From JACQNR01 sp049515175 (GTDB lineage Bacteria > Acidobacteriota > Terriglobia > UBA7540), in the NCBI GenBank assembly GCA_049515175.1, contig JBEKUI010000009.1, positions 1 through 36,951 on the forward strand: DNA of 36,951 nt. Direction: 5' to 3'. The notes beneath the pieces were generated by a model that had not been told where the DNA came from, made no database searches, and saw nothing but the letters and a program-made list of their open reading frames with translations. Of the stretch, positions 16,138-23,458 are shown in pieces; position 1 is the stretch's first letter, and each line of letters starts with the position of its first letter. Made by a program: the position numbers and the translations under genes.

Positions 16138-16614
16138 ATGCGTCATCGCAATTTCGGAAAGAAACTGAGCCGGAACACGGAACACCGGCGCGCCCTGCTG
16201 CGCAACTTGGTGACTTCCCTCATCCTGGACGAGCGCATTGAAACAACGGTCGCCAAGGCGAAGGCGGCGCGGACGGTGGCGGAACGTATCGTCACGCTCG
16301 GCAAACGGGGTGACCTGCACGCCCGGCGGATGGCGGCGGGATACATCATGTCGGCCGCGGCGCTCAAGAAACTCTTTGAAGATGTAGCCAAACGCTATGC
16401 TCAGCGCGCGGGTGGATACACCCGGATTGTTCGCACGGGATGGCGCAAAGGTGATGGCGCGGATGTGGCGGTCTTGGAGTTGATTGGAACGGAGGTTCTC
16501 CAGAAGCGAGCAGAAGCGCGCGCCAAGAAGGTCGAGGCGGTGCGGAAGCGCCAGGAGGAAGAAGCCAAGAAGGCCGAGCAGCAGGCTCCGCCCGAAGGGG
16601 GCGAGGAGAAGTAA
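16138..16614 (+). CDS. rplQ: Ribosomal protein L17 (bL17) with charged C-terminal tail
   Basis: L17 is a bacterial 50S protein near the exit tunnel. The ATG at 16138 gives MRHRNFGKKLSRNTEHRRAL and 158 residues; the conserved core (LLRNLVTSLILDERIETTVA, GGYTRIVRTGWRKGDGADVA) ends near residue 122. The remaining 35 or so residues are an extra helical, charged tail rich in Lys, Glu and Ala. It is the last gene of the superoperon and is followed by a strong terminator. Confidence 0.96.
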   Translation: MRHRNFGKKLSRNTEHRRALLRNLVTSLILDERIETTVAKAKAARTVAERIVTLGKRGDLHARRMAAGYIMSAAALKKLFEDVAKRYAQRAGGYTRIVRTGWRKGDGADVAVLELIGTEVLQKRAEARAKKVEAVRKRQEEEAKKAEQQAPPEGGEEK

Positions 16615-16648
16615 CCAGCCCATCAGCTCGACCTTGAAACTCAATTTG

Positions 16649-16690
16649 ATCCCGGCCCAACCCGCGAGGTTCGGCCGGGATATTTGTTTT
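16649..16690 (+). terminator. Intrinsic terminator of the ribosomal protein superoperon
   Basis: ATCCCGGCC (16649-16657) pairs perfectly with GGCCGGGAT (16673-16681). An inner stem, AACC (16659-16662) with GGTT (16668-16671), closes a five-base loop, and ATTTGTTTT follows. The GC-rich stem plus T-rich tail 35 bp after the rplQ stop is a textbook intrinsic terminator. The tail lies within six bases of the ATG of the next gene. Confidence 0.9.
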
Positions 16691-16695
16691 GTGAC

Positions 16696-17892
16696 ATGTC
16701 ATCCACGCTAGTATCCATTCCATCGCCAGATTCGAGACCGCACTCGTTCCCGCGCAACGTCCGCGCCCTCGGGTGGACCTCATTCTTTAACGACACCGCG
16801 ACCGAGATGAGCTACTGGCTCCTGCCGCAGTTTCTGGTGGGTGTGCTGGGTGCTGGGCCGATGGCCTTCGGTTTGATCGAGGGCGCGGCGGAAACCGTGG
16901 CGAGCTTTGGGCGCCTTGTCTCAGGTTTTCTTTCGGACCGATGGCGACGCCGAAAGCCTTTGGCAGCAATAGGCTACACGGTGGCCAATGGGGTCAAGCC
17001 TCTGCTCGCGCTGGCCCAGTCGTGGCCGCAGGTATTCTGGATTCGCTTTTGCGACCGGGCAGCCAAGGGCTTTCGCGCGGCGCCTCGCGACGCGCTGATT
17101 GCCGACTCGGTTCCCGCCGGGCAGCGTGGGGCAGCGTTCGGATTCCGCCAGGCGATGGACTCGGCCGGCGCGATGGCCGGACCGCTTGCCGCCTTCCTCC
17201 TACTCTCATGGTTTCACGGCGACGTGCGAAAGGTCTTCTGGGCGGCGAGCGTCCCGGGGCTAATCAGTATCCTGCTGGTCTGGCTGGCGGTGCGGGAGAT
17301 CCGGCCCGCGAGCTCCGCGGCCGATCATCCCAAATTGAGTGTCACGGGCGTCCTGCGCGGCCAAAATCGCTCGCTCCTCGTGCTTATGGGCGCCGTCGTG
17401 GTCTTTTCACTGGCCAATTCCTCAGACCTCTTCCTCATCCTGCGCGCGCAGAACCTGGGAGTCCGAGCGGAGCTGACGCCGGTTCTTGGGCTGGTGTTCA
17501 ACTCGGTCTACACCCTGCTGAGCTGGCCCGCCGGCAAACTCTCCGACCGGATTCCGCGCCGCTATTTGATTGTGACGGGGTATCTCGTGTACGCGGGCGT
17601 ATATCTCGGATTCGCGCGCACGGCGAGCGCCTGGGCGGTTTGGGCGCTGATGCCTCTTTACGGCGTCTACTACGCTCTCACTGAGGGAGTGCTGAAGGCC
17701 TGGATTAGTGACCTCGTGCCGAGCGCACGGCGCGCTTCGGTATTTGGAGTCTTCAACTGGGCGGTGGGAGTAACCGCCCTTCCCGCAAGCCTGCTGGCCG
17801 GCTGGCTGTGGCAGCATCAGTCGCCGGCTGCGCCCTTCTACGCTTCAGCGTTCCTTTCCCTAGCGGCCGCCGTTCTGCTGGCCCTGGCCTGA
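16696..17892 (+). CDS. Major facilitator superfamily transporter
   Basis: A 398-residue inner-membrane transporter with about twelve hydrophobic segments. The N-terminal GWTSFFNDTATEMSYWLLPQ and the loop-2 signature GFLSDRWRRRKPL (MFS motif A) support the family, as does a second-half counterpart, LSDRIPRRYL. The substrate cannot be told from sequence. The ATG at 16696 (MSSTLVSIPS) is chosen because the conserved region begins near residue 22; it has no visible ribosome binding site and lies next to the rplQ terminator. Its last 55 bp overlap the convergent VanZ-like gene. Confidence 0.88.
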   Translation: MSSTLVSIPSPDSRPHSFPRNVRALGWTSFFNDTATEMSYWLLPQFLVGVLGAGPMAFGLIEGAAETVASFGRLVSGFLSDRWRRRKPLAAIGYTVANGVKPLLALAQSWPQVFWIRFCDRAAKGFRAAPRDALIADSVPAGQRGAAFGFRQAMDSAGAMAGPLAAFLLLSWFHGDVRKVFWAASVPGLISILLVWLAVREIRPASSAADHPKLSVTGVLRGQNRSLLVLMGAVVVFSLANSSDLFLILRAQNLGVRAELTPVLGLVFNSVYTLLSWPAGKLSDRIPRRYLIVTGYLVYAGVYLGFARTASAWAVWALMPLYGVYYALTEGVLKAWISDLVPSARRASVFGVFNWAVGVTALPASLLAGWLWQHQSPAAPFYASAFLSLAAAVLLALA

Positions 17893-18362
17893 ATCATCCG
17901 GCTGACAAGATACAGGGCGAGCATCGCCAGCGCGCCTCCCGTCGTGTCGAGAGCGCTGTCCAGGAGCGAGGCGCCGCGTTCCGGAACGAACAGCTGGTGA
18001 AACTCGTCGGTGAGTGAATAGATCCCCGCGATGCCAATGCACCAGGCGGCGCGCCGCGCCTGCCATGCATAGCTCTTTCCCCCACCCAGCGCGCCGTAAA
18101 GCAGCAGCGCGAACATAGCATACTCCGACAGGTGCGCAAGCTTGCGGATCAAATGGTGAAGCGACTGGAAGGCAGCCGCAGATATGCTGATGTGCAGAAA
18201 GTCGAGCGCCTGGCGGAGGAGCCAGGCCGTCAGCCCACTGCTGTAATTCCTCGTCGAGAGTTCATAGATGGTTGCCGCCCAGGCGGCAGTGGTGATCCAC
18301 CATACGGCGGTTCTGACGCCCCCGGGGCGTGGCGTGATGGCGCTGGCGGTGGAGTTACTCAA
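17838..18362 (-). CDS. VanZ-like membrane protein
   Basis: A small membrane protein of about 174 residues with four to five hydrophobic segments. The VanZ-like signature is clear: HLIRKLAHLSEYAMFALLLY followed by YSLTDEFHQLFVPERGASLL and DSALDTTGGAL. VanZ homologues confer low-level teicoplanin resistance in enterococci, but most family members have unknown roles. No ATG is available near the start; a TTG at 18360-18362 overlaps the end of guaB (CTTGAGTAA), so coupled translation is likely. The start is therefore uncertain. It overlaps the MFS gene convergently. Confidence 0.78.
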   Translation of the reverse strand: MSNSTASAITPRPGGVRTAVWWITTAAWAATIYELSTRNYSSGLTAWLLRQALDFLHISISAAAFQSLHHLIRKLAHLSEYAMFALLLYGALGGGKSYAWQARRAAWCIGIAGIYSLTDEFHQLFVPERGASLLDSALDTTGGALAMLALYLVSRMIQARASRTAAARERNAEA

Positions 18363-19815
18363 GCCGGTAGTTGGGCGCTTCCTTGGTGATAATGACGTCG
18401 TGGACGTGGCTCTCGCGCAGGCCGGCGCTGGTGATGCGCACGAAGCGCGAGTTCTGATGAAGGTCGCTGATGGTGGCGCAGCCGCAGTAGCCCATCCCGG
18501 AGCGCAGACCGCCCACCAGTTGCAGGACCATCTCCGCCAGCAGACCCTTGTACGGCACGCGCCCTTCGATGCCCTCGGGCACGAGCTTGGAGACTTCGCC
18601 ACCTTCCTGAGCGTAGCGGTCGCCGGAGCCCGCAGACATGGCGGAAATGGACCCCATGCCGCGATAAGACTTGAAGGTGCGGCCCTGGAAGAGAATTGTT
18701 TCCCCGGGGCTTTCTTCCGTGCCGGCAAAGAGGCTGCCGATCATGACGCTGGAAGCGCCGGCGGCGATGGCCTTGCTGATATCGCCGGAGAACTTCACGC
18801 CACCATCCGCGATGATCGGCACGCCGGACTTTCGGGCGGCGCGCGCGCACTCGGCCACGGCGGTGATCTGCGGCACGCCCGCGCCGGTCACGATGCGCGT
18901 CGTGCAGATCGAACCCGGACCGATGCCCACCTTGATCCCATCGACTCCGAGCTGGATCAGGTCGCTGGCGCCTTCGAAAGTGGCCACGTTGCCGGCCACG
19001 AGGTCCACCTGCGGCAGCTTCTCCTTGAGAATTCGGACGGCTTCCAGGACTCGCGTCGAATGACCGTGCGCGGTGTCCACGACAATGACGTCGACTTTGG
19101 CATTCGCCAGTTCCTGGGCGCGTTCCAGAAAATCGCCGGTCGCTCCCACGGCAGCGCCCACGCGCAGACGCCCCTGCGCGTCCTTGGCGGCGTTGGGATA
19201 CTTGATACGTTTCTGGATGTCCTTGACGGTGATCAGTCCCTTCAGAATGTATTGGTCATCGACGACCAGCAGCTTCTCCACCCGGTGCTTATGAAGGATC
19301 GCCTCCGCATCGTCCAGCGTAGTGCCGACGGGGACGGTGATCAGGTTCTCCTTGGTCATCACCTGCTCGACGGGCAGGTCGTAGCGCGCTTCGAAGCGCA
19401 GGTCGCGGTTGGTCAGAATCCCCACCAGTTTGCCGCTGCGCGTGACCGGCACACCCGAGATCTTGTATTTCTTCATGATCTCGAGCGCTTCCGCGATCCG
19501 GCTCTCCGGGCGCACCGTCACAGGATCAACAATCATCCCGCTTTCCGAGCGCTTCACCTTGTCGATCTCCGAGGCCTGGTGGTTGATCGACATCGTGCGG
19601 TGCACAATCCCGATGCCACCCTGCTGCGCCAGAGCAATCGCCAGGCGCGACTCCGTCACCGTGTCCATGGCCGAGCTGGCGATGGGAATGTCCAGAGAGA
19701 TATTGCGCGTGAATTGCGTGCGCGTATCAACCTGGGTGGGAAGGACAGAGGACTTCGCCGGCAACAGCAACACGTCGTCAAAAGTAAGTCCTTCCGGGAT
19801 TGGCCCGTCCAGCAT
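18355..19815 (-). CDS. guaB: Inosine-5'-monophosphate dehydrogenase
   Basis: GuaB oxidises IMP to XMP with NAD, the rate-limiting step of guanine nucleotide synthesis. The 486 residues start MLDGPIPEGLTFDDVLLLPA, after a strong GGAAGGGGG site. Two CBS domains lie at about residues 95-210 (KISGVPVTRSGKLVGILTNR; RVEKLLVVDDQYILKGLITV). The catalytic loop GPGSICTTRIVTGAG has its Cys near residue 303, and ADGGVKFSGDISKAIAAGA and the flap region follow. It is divergent from the GH2 gene and has its own promoter. Confidence 0.97.
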   Translation of the reverse strand: MLDGPIPEGLTFDDVLLLPAKSSVLPTQVDTRTQFTRNISLDIPIASSAMDTVTESRLAIALAQQGGIGIVHRTMSINHQASEIDKVKRSESGMIVDPVTVRPESRIAEALEIMKKYKISGVPVTRSGKLVGILTNRDLRFEARYDLPVEQVMTKENLITVPVGTTLDDAEAILHKHRVEKLLVVDDQYILKGLITVKDIQKRIKYPNAAKDAQGRLRVGAAVGATGDFLERAQELANAKVDVIVVDTAHGHSTRVLEAVRILKEKLPQVDLVAGNVATFEGASDLIQLGVDGIKVGIGPGSICTTRIVTGAGVPQITAVAECARAARKSGVPIIADGGVKFSGDISKAIAAGASSVMIGSLFAGTEESPGETILFQGRTFKSYRGMGSISAMSAGSGDRYAQEGGEVSKLVPEGIEGRVPYKGLLAEMVLQLVGGLRSGMGYCGCATISDLHQNSRFVRITSAGLRESHVHDVIITKEAPNYRLE

Positions 19816-19859
19816 ATCGCCCCCTTCCAGCTATTCAACCCGTGAGAAGGTAATTTTTG

Positions 19860-19888
19860 ATTCTATGCGGCCTGTCACGGGGCGTCAA
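19860..19888 (-). promoter_or_regulatory. Sigma-70-type promoter of guaB
   Basis: On the minus strand TTGACG (19888-19883) and TAGAAT (19865-19860) are separated by exactly 17 bp. Each hexamer matches five of six consensus positions. Transcription would begin near 19853, leaving a leader of about 38 nt with the GGAAGGGGG site before the guaB ATG. VanZ is expected to be co-transcribed. Confidence 0.8.
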
Positions 19889-20039
19889 GCGACGCAGATC
19901 CCTGGAATGGGCAGGATACATCGCGCGCTGCTATCCCCGAGGTCAGGTGGCGGTGCGTAGCTCGCGATCAGTAAGCCGTCAAAGACGGTTCTTCCGCTCC
20001 ACCGTAGCGCTGAACTGAATGGGATCTCACCAGCGGGCG

Positions 20040-20045
20040 TATAAT
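20040..20045 (+). promoter_or_regulatory. Candidate -10 element of the GH2 gene, inside a small palindrome
   Basis: A perfect TATAAT lies about 47 bp before the chosen GH2 start and is flanked by CGGGC and GCCCG, so the -10 box sits in the centre of a 5-bp inverted repeat (20035-20050). No good -35 is present at 16-18 bp. Absence of a -35 plus the flanking palindrome fits an activator- or repressor-controlled promoter, but this is inference. Confidence 0.5.
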
Positions 20046-20058
20046 GCCCGTGCATTGT

Positions 20059-20075
20059 CAGGCCAGTTCGGCCTG
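20059..20075 (+). promoter_or_regulatory. 5'-UTR hairpin before the GH2 ribosome binding site
   Basis: CAGGCC (20059-20064) and GGCCTG (20070-20075) form a 6-bp stem with a five-base loop, ending two bases before the AGGAGG of the GH2 gene. It would lie in the mRNA leader if transcription starts near 20052. It may set accessibility of the ribosome binding site. No T-tract follows. Confidence 0.35.
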
Positions 20076-20091
20076 TCAGGAGGCTGCACTC

Positions 20092-22728
20092 ATGAGATAT
20101 CGCTGCTGCTGGACGCTTTCGGTGGTCGTGCTCGTCGCGGTTTCAGGTTGGCTAACGGCGCAGGATTCGGCTCCCCGGTTGGAGCTCGCCGAGGGATGGA
20201 CGATTCAATCCTCCGCGCACGTTTCCGAGGGGGGCGGCGTCGTTTCAACCCCGCAGTTCCAGCCCTCAAACTGGTACCCCACGGCGGTGCCTTCAACGGT
20301 TTTTGCGGCGCTGGTCGCGAATGATGTTTATCCCGATCCCTACTTCGGGATGAACTTGAGGAAGATTCCGGGGACGAGCTATCCCATCGGCAACAATTTT
20401 TCCAACCTGCCCATGCCCGAGGATAGCCCGTTCCGCGTCCCCTGGTGGTATCGGAAAGTGTTCTCTCTGCCGGAGAGTTATCGCGGCAAAACGCTCTGGC
20501 TGCATTTCAACGGCATCAACTTTCGGGCCAATATCTGGCTGAACGGTCGCCAGATTGCGGATTCGAAAAACGTGGCGGGCGCGTTCCGCGCTTTCGAGTT
20601 CAACATCACGGACGCGGCGGAGTTTGGAGGGGCCAACGTCTTGGCCGTCGAAGTTTTTCCGCCGCAGCCCCACGATCTGGCGATTACCTGGGTGGATGTA
20701 AACCCCGCTCCGCCCGACAAGGACATGGGGATCTGGCAGGGAGTGTATGTGGCGGCCAGCGGGCCCGTCGCGCTCCGTTCACCCGCCGTCGTTTCGCGCC
20801 TGGAACTCCCATCGCTGGGTGCCGCGCATTTGACAGTGACGGCCGAGCTCACCAATGCCACGAAGCAGGGGGTCCAAGGGACTTTGCGCGGGCGGATCGG
20901 CGACGTCCAGTTTGCCCAGGAAGTTGCGCTCGCCCCTCAGGAAGCGAAGGAAGTAACTTTTGCGTCCGATCGCTTCCCGCAACTGAATTTCCTGCATCCT
21001 CGGGTGTGGTGGCCGGCGGCGCATGGGCCTCAGGAATTGTACGAACTTCGCATGGAATTTGAGTGCAACCAGCAGGTTTCGGACAGCCAATCCATTCGCT
21101 TCGGCATTCGCGATGTTTCCTCGGAATTGAGTCCGCAAGGCCATCGCGTCTTCAAGATCAACGGCAAGAACCTCTTGGTGCGCGGCGCGGGGTGGTGGTC
21201 CGACATGCTTCTGCGATTGTCCCCCGCCCGGCAGGAAGCGGAGATTCGTTACGCCCGCGACATGAACCTAAACGTGCTTCGCATGGACGGCAAGTTCGAA
21301 GACGAAAACTTCCTGAACTTGGCCGACCAGTACGGCCTCCTTCTCATGCCGGGTTGGTGCTGCTGCGATCACTGGGAGCGATGGAAGGACTGGAACGAGG
21401 AGGATTACACGATTGCCGCGGAGTCCCTGAAAAGTCAAGTTCGCCGATTTCGGACTCACCCATCCGTTTTGGCCTGGCTGAACGGCGACGACAACCCGCC
21501 CCCTGCCCGAGCCGAAGAGATGTACATCAAGATTCTCAAGGAAGCCCACTGGCCTAATCCCTTCCTGTCCTCGGCGACCGGGAAGCCCGCCGAATTGACG
21601 GGCGGTACGGGACTCAAGATGACCGGACCCTACGAGTACATTCCTCCCATCTACTGGTACGCGGACAAGACGCGCGGCGGGGCGTTCGGCTTCATCACCG
21701 AGACCAGTCCCGGTCCGGCCGTCCCGCCGATTGAAAGTCTCAAGAAGTTCCTGCCCAAGGAGCACCTCTGGCCGATCGATGAGTTCTGGGAGTATCACAC
21801 TGGAGGAGGCCCCTTTCGCGATCTGAAGGTATTTACACAAGCGCTCGGCGCGCGTTATGGAGAAGCAACCAGCGTGGAGGACTACGCGCGAAAGGCGCAA
21901 ATGATGACTTACGAAGGGCAGCGCGCCATGTATGAGTCCTACGGGAGGAACAAGTATGTCTCGACCGGAGTCCTTCAGGAGATGCTCAACCAGGCCTGGC
22001 CTTCCCTGATCTGGCAGCTCTACGATTACTATCTGCGGCCTGGGGGCGGGTATTTCGGCACCAAGAAGGCCTGCGAGCCGCTGCACATCCAGTATTCCTA
22101 TGATGACCGCTCGGTGGTCCTCGTGAATTCTTATTTCAAACCGTTCAAGCAGATGAAAGCTCGCGCGGTCGTCTACGACCTTGATTTGAAGGAAAGGTTC
22201 AACAAGGAAGTGACCGTTGACGTGAGTGAGGACAGCAGCACAAGGGTCTTTGTCATCCCTGAAATCGAGGGGCTGACGCCCACCTATTTTGTGAATCTGG
22301 CGCTCCTCGATTCTGCGGGCCAGACGGTGAGCTCTAATTTCTATTGGCTATCGACCAAGCCCGAAGTGCTCGACTGGGAGAAATCCACCTGGTACTACAC
22401 CCCTACAAAAGCCTTCGCGGATTTCACGGCGCTCGAGAAACTGCCGAAGGTAGCCTTGAAGGTTGCCAGCCGTATTTCGCACCACGACGAGGAAGACACA
22501 ATGCACGTGGTCGTGTCCAATCCCACTCCCCATCTCGCGGTTGCCGTTCATTTGCGAATCACCAAGGGTCGGGGCGGGGAAGAGGTCCTGCCCATTCTAT
22601 GGGGCGACAATTACTTCGCCCTGATGCCGGGGGAGAAGCGCGAAGTCGGCGGGACCTACCACCACGATGCCCTGCGCGGGGAGCAACCGGTGGTTGAGAT
22701 CGACGGGTGGAACGTGGCCGCAAAGTAG
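20092..22728 (+). CDS. Secreted GH2 exo-beta-D-glucosaminidase-type enzyme
   Basis: The ATG at 20092, eight bases after a perfect AGGAGG, gives 878 residues; upstream ATGs overlap the TATAAT box. The N-terminus MRYRCCWTLSVVVLVAVSGW is a Sec signal peptide, cut near LTAQ. GH2 features follow in order: sugar-binding domain (WYRKVFSLPESYRGKTLWLH), immunoglobulin-like domain, then the TIM barrel with NVLRMDGKFEDENFLNLADQ. NGDDN at 464-468 holds the likely acid Asp, and ITETSPGP holds the likely nucleophile Glu537. This motif pair is that of CsxA-type exo-chitosanases (D469/E541 in Amycolatopsis CsxA), which cut glucosamine from chitosan ends. Beta-mannosidase is the main alternative. Confidence 0.82.
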   Translation: MRYRCCWTLSVVVLVAVSGWLTAQDSAPRLELAEGWTIQSSAHVSEGGGVVSTPQFQPSNWYPTAVPSTVFAALVANDVYPDPYFGMNLRKIPGTSYPIGNNFSNLPMPEDSPFRVPWWYRKVFSLPESYRGKTLWLHFNGINFRANIWLNGRQIADSKNVAGAFRAFEFNITDAAEFGGANVLAVEVFPPQPHDLAITWVDVNPAPPDKDMGIWQGVYVAASGPVALRSPAVVSRLELPSLGAAHLTVTAELTNATKQGVQGTLRGRIGDVQFAQEVALAPQEAKEVTFASDRFPQLNFLHPRVWWPAAHGPQELYELRMEFECNQQVSDSQSIRFGIRDVSSELSPQGHRVFKINGKNLLVRGAGWWSDMLLRLSPARQEAEIRYARDMNLNVLRMDGKFEDENFLNLADQYGLLLMPGWCCCDHWERWKDWNEEDYTIAAESLKSQVRRFRTHPSVLAWLNGDDNPPPARAEEMYIKILKEAHWPNPFLSSATGKPAELTGGTGLKMTGPYEYIPPIYWYADKTRGGAFGFITETSPGPAVPPIESLKKFLPKEHLWPIDEFWEYHTGGGPFRDLKVFTQALGARYGEATSVEDYARKAQMMTYEGQRAMYESYGRNKYVSTGVLQEMLNQAWPSLIWQLYDYYLRPGGGYFGTKKACEPLHIQYSYDDRSVVLVNSYFKPFKQMKARAVVYDLDLKERFNKEVTVDVSEDSSTRVFVIPEIEGLTPTYFVNLALLDSAGQTVSSNFYWLSTKPEVLDWEKSTWYYTPTKAFADFTALEKLPKVALKVASRISHHDEEDTMHVVVSNPTPHLAVAVHLRITKGRGGEEVLPILWGDNYFALMPGEKREVGGTYHHDALRGEQPVVEIDGWNVAAK

Positions 22729-22729
22729 C

Positions 22730-22803
22730 ACTGAGCTAGCGCGGCGGCGGAAGGCTGTGATTGAGCCCACCTCTTGTTGATTTCCTGTGTGGGCAGGCTC
22801 AGT
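22730..22803. terminator. Weak hairpin after the GH2 gene
   Basis: ACTGAGC (22730-22736) pairs with GCTCAGT (22797-22803), and GCCCAC (22765-22770) pairs with GTGGGC (22789-22794) inside it. It begins just after the GH2 stop and lies between the convergent ends of the GH2 gene and the small secreted protein gene. There is no good T-tract; a termination role is a guess from position. Confidence 0.3.
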
Positions 22804-22853
22804 TTCAGTAGCCGCTGGGCGATGAACGAGCCCGCGAACTCCTTGCCGCGCTC

Positions 22854-23147
22854 TTACCAGATTGCCTTGGCAATGGACTTCCCGCCCCGCGCGATCAGGC
22901 CGGGTGTGGCCTTGGCTCCTTTGCCGGCGGCGACAGCACCGGTCTTCACGACATCCCCCGACGCTTTGCCAGCAGCGGCCATGCCGCCGCCCGCTGCCTG
23001 TACGCCGTCCGCAGTCGCTCCGGCGATGGCCGTTGTGCCTTGGGTTATCTTCTTGCCAGCATAGCGGATGGCTCCTGCCCGGGCGGGCTGAAAGGCCCAG
23101 GCCAAAGCCAAAGCCACGAAAAGAGAAGTAATAATCTTCTTACGCAC
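22854..23147 (-). CDS. Small secreted Ala/Gly-rich protein of unknown function
   Basis: A protein of 97 residues starting at a GTG (23147) that has GTGAGG six bases upstream; an upstream ATG at 23174 lacks such a site. The N-terminus RKKIITSLFVALALAWAF is a clear signal peptide, with probable cleavage after QPARA. The mature part is low-complexity and rich in Ala, Gly and Lys: GKKITQGTTAIAGATADGVQ, then AAGGGMAAAGKASGDVVKTG. Predicted amphipathic repeats could insert in a membrane or surface layer. No family was recognised. The consistent signal peptide makes it more likely real than a shadow frame. Confidence 0.6.
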   Translation of the reverse strand: MRKKIITSLFVALALAWAFQPARAGAIRYAGKKITQGTTAIAGATADGVQAAGGGMAAAGKASGDVVKTGAVAAGKGAKATPGLIARGGKSIAKAIW

Positions 23148-23266
23148 GATACACCTCACTGTGCGACCGGCCATCGTTCATTGAGCCGATCCTGGACTCA
23201 AATAGTTTAGACGCCATTTTCCGCCCGAGGGTTGGAAGGCCGGAGCCTCAAACGCTGTGCCGAAAA

Positions 23267-23295
23267 TTGACACCCGCAGGGGCCTATGTTAGCGT
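23267..23295 (+). promoter_or_regulatory. Possible promoter upstream of tldD
   Basis: A perfect TTGACA (23267-23272) is followed 17 bp later by TAGCGT (23290-23295), a poor -10; TATGTT at 23285 is nearer the consensus but too close. It lies 165 bp before the tldD ATG in a 311-bp gap between the secreted protein gene and tldD. The rest of that gap shows no recognisable gene. Confidence 0.35.
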
Positions 23296-23458
23296 GAAAG
23301 TTCGAGCCTTCAAAACCGCAAGCGATTACAAGGAGAGGGGATTTCGCCCCCTGTTTGATCCGGAACCGCAGCGTGTGACGGAGGGTTTCCAAGATATGAA
23401 CGCTCGATGGCGGCCCGAATCCCTTGCGAAATTTCGCGGCCGCTACTAAGCCTTCGCT

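Noticed and set aside
18268..19845. Open plus-strand frame of 525 codons opposite guaB
   Set aside because: It is antisense to a clearly identified guaB; its His, Asp and Ala-rich composition is typical of a complementary-frame artefact.
23267..23449. Short plus-strand frame before tldD (60 codons)
   Set aside because: Its TTG start is the -35-like TTGACA itself, it lacks a ribosome binding site and shows no family features; a non-coding leader is more likely.
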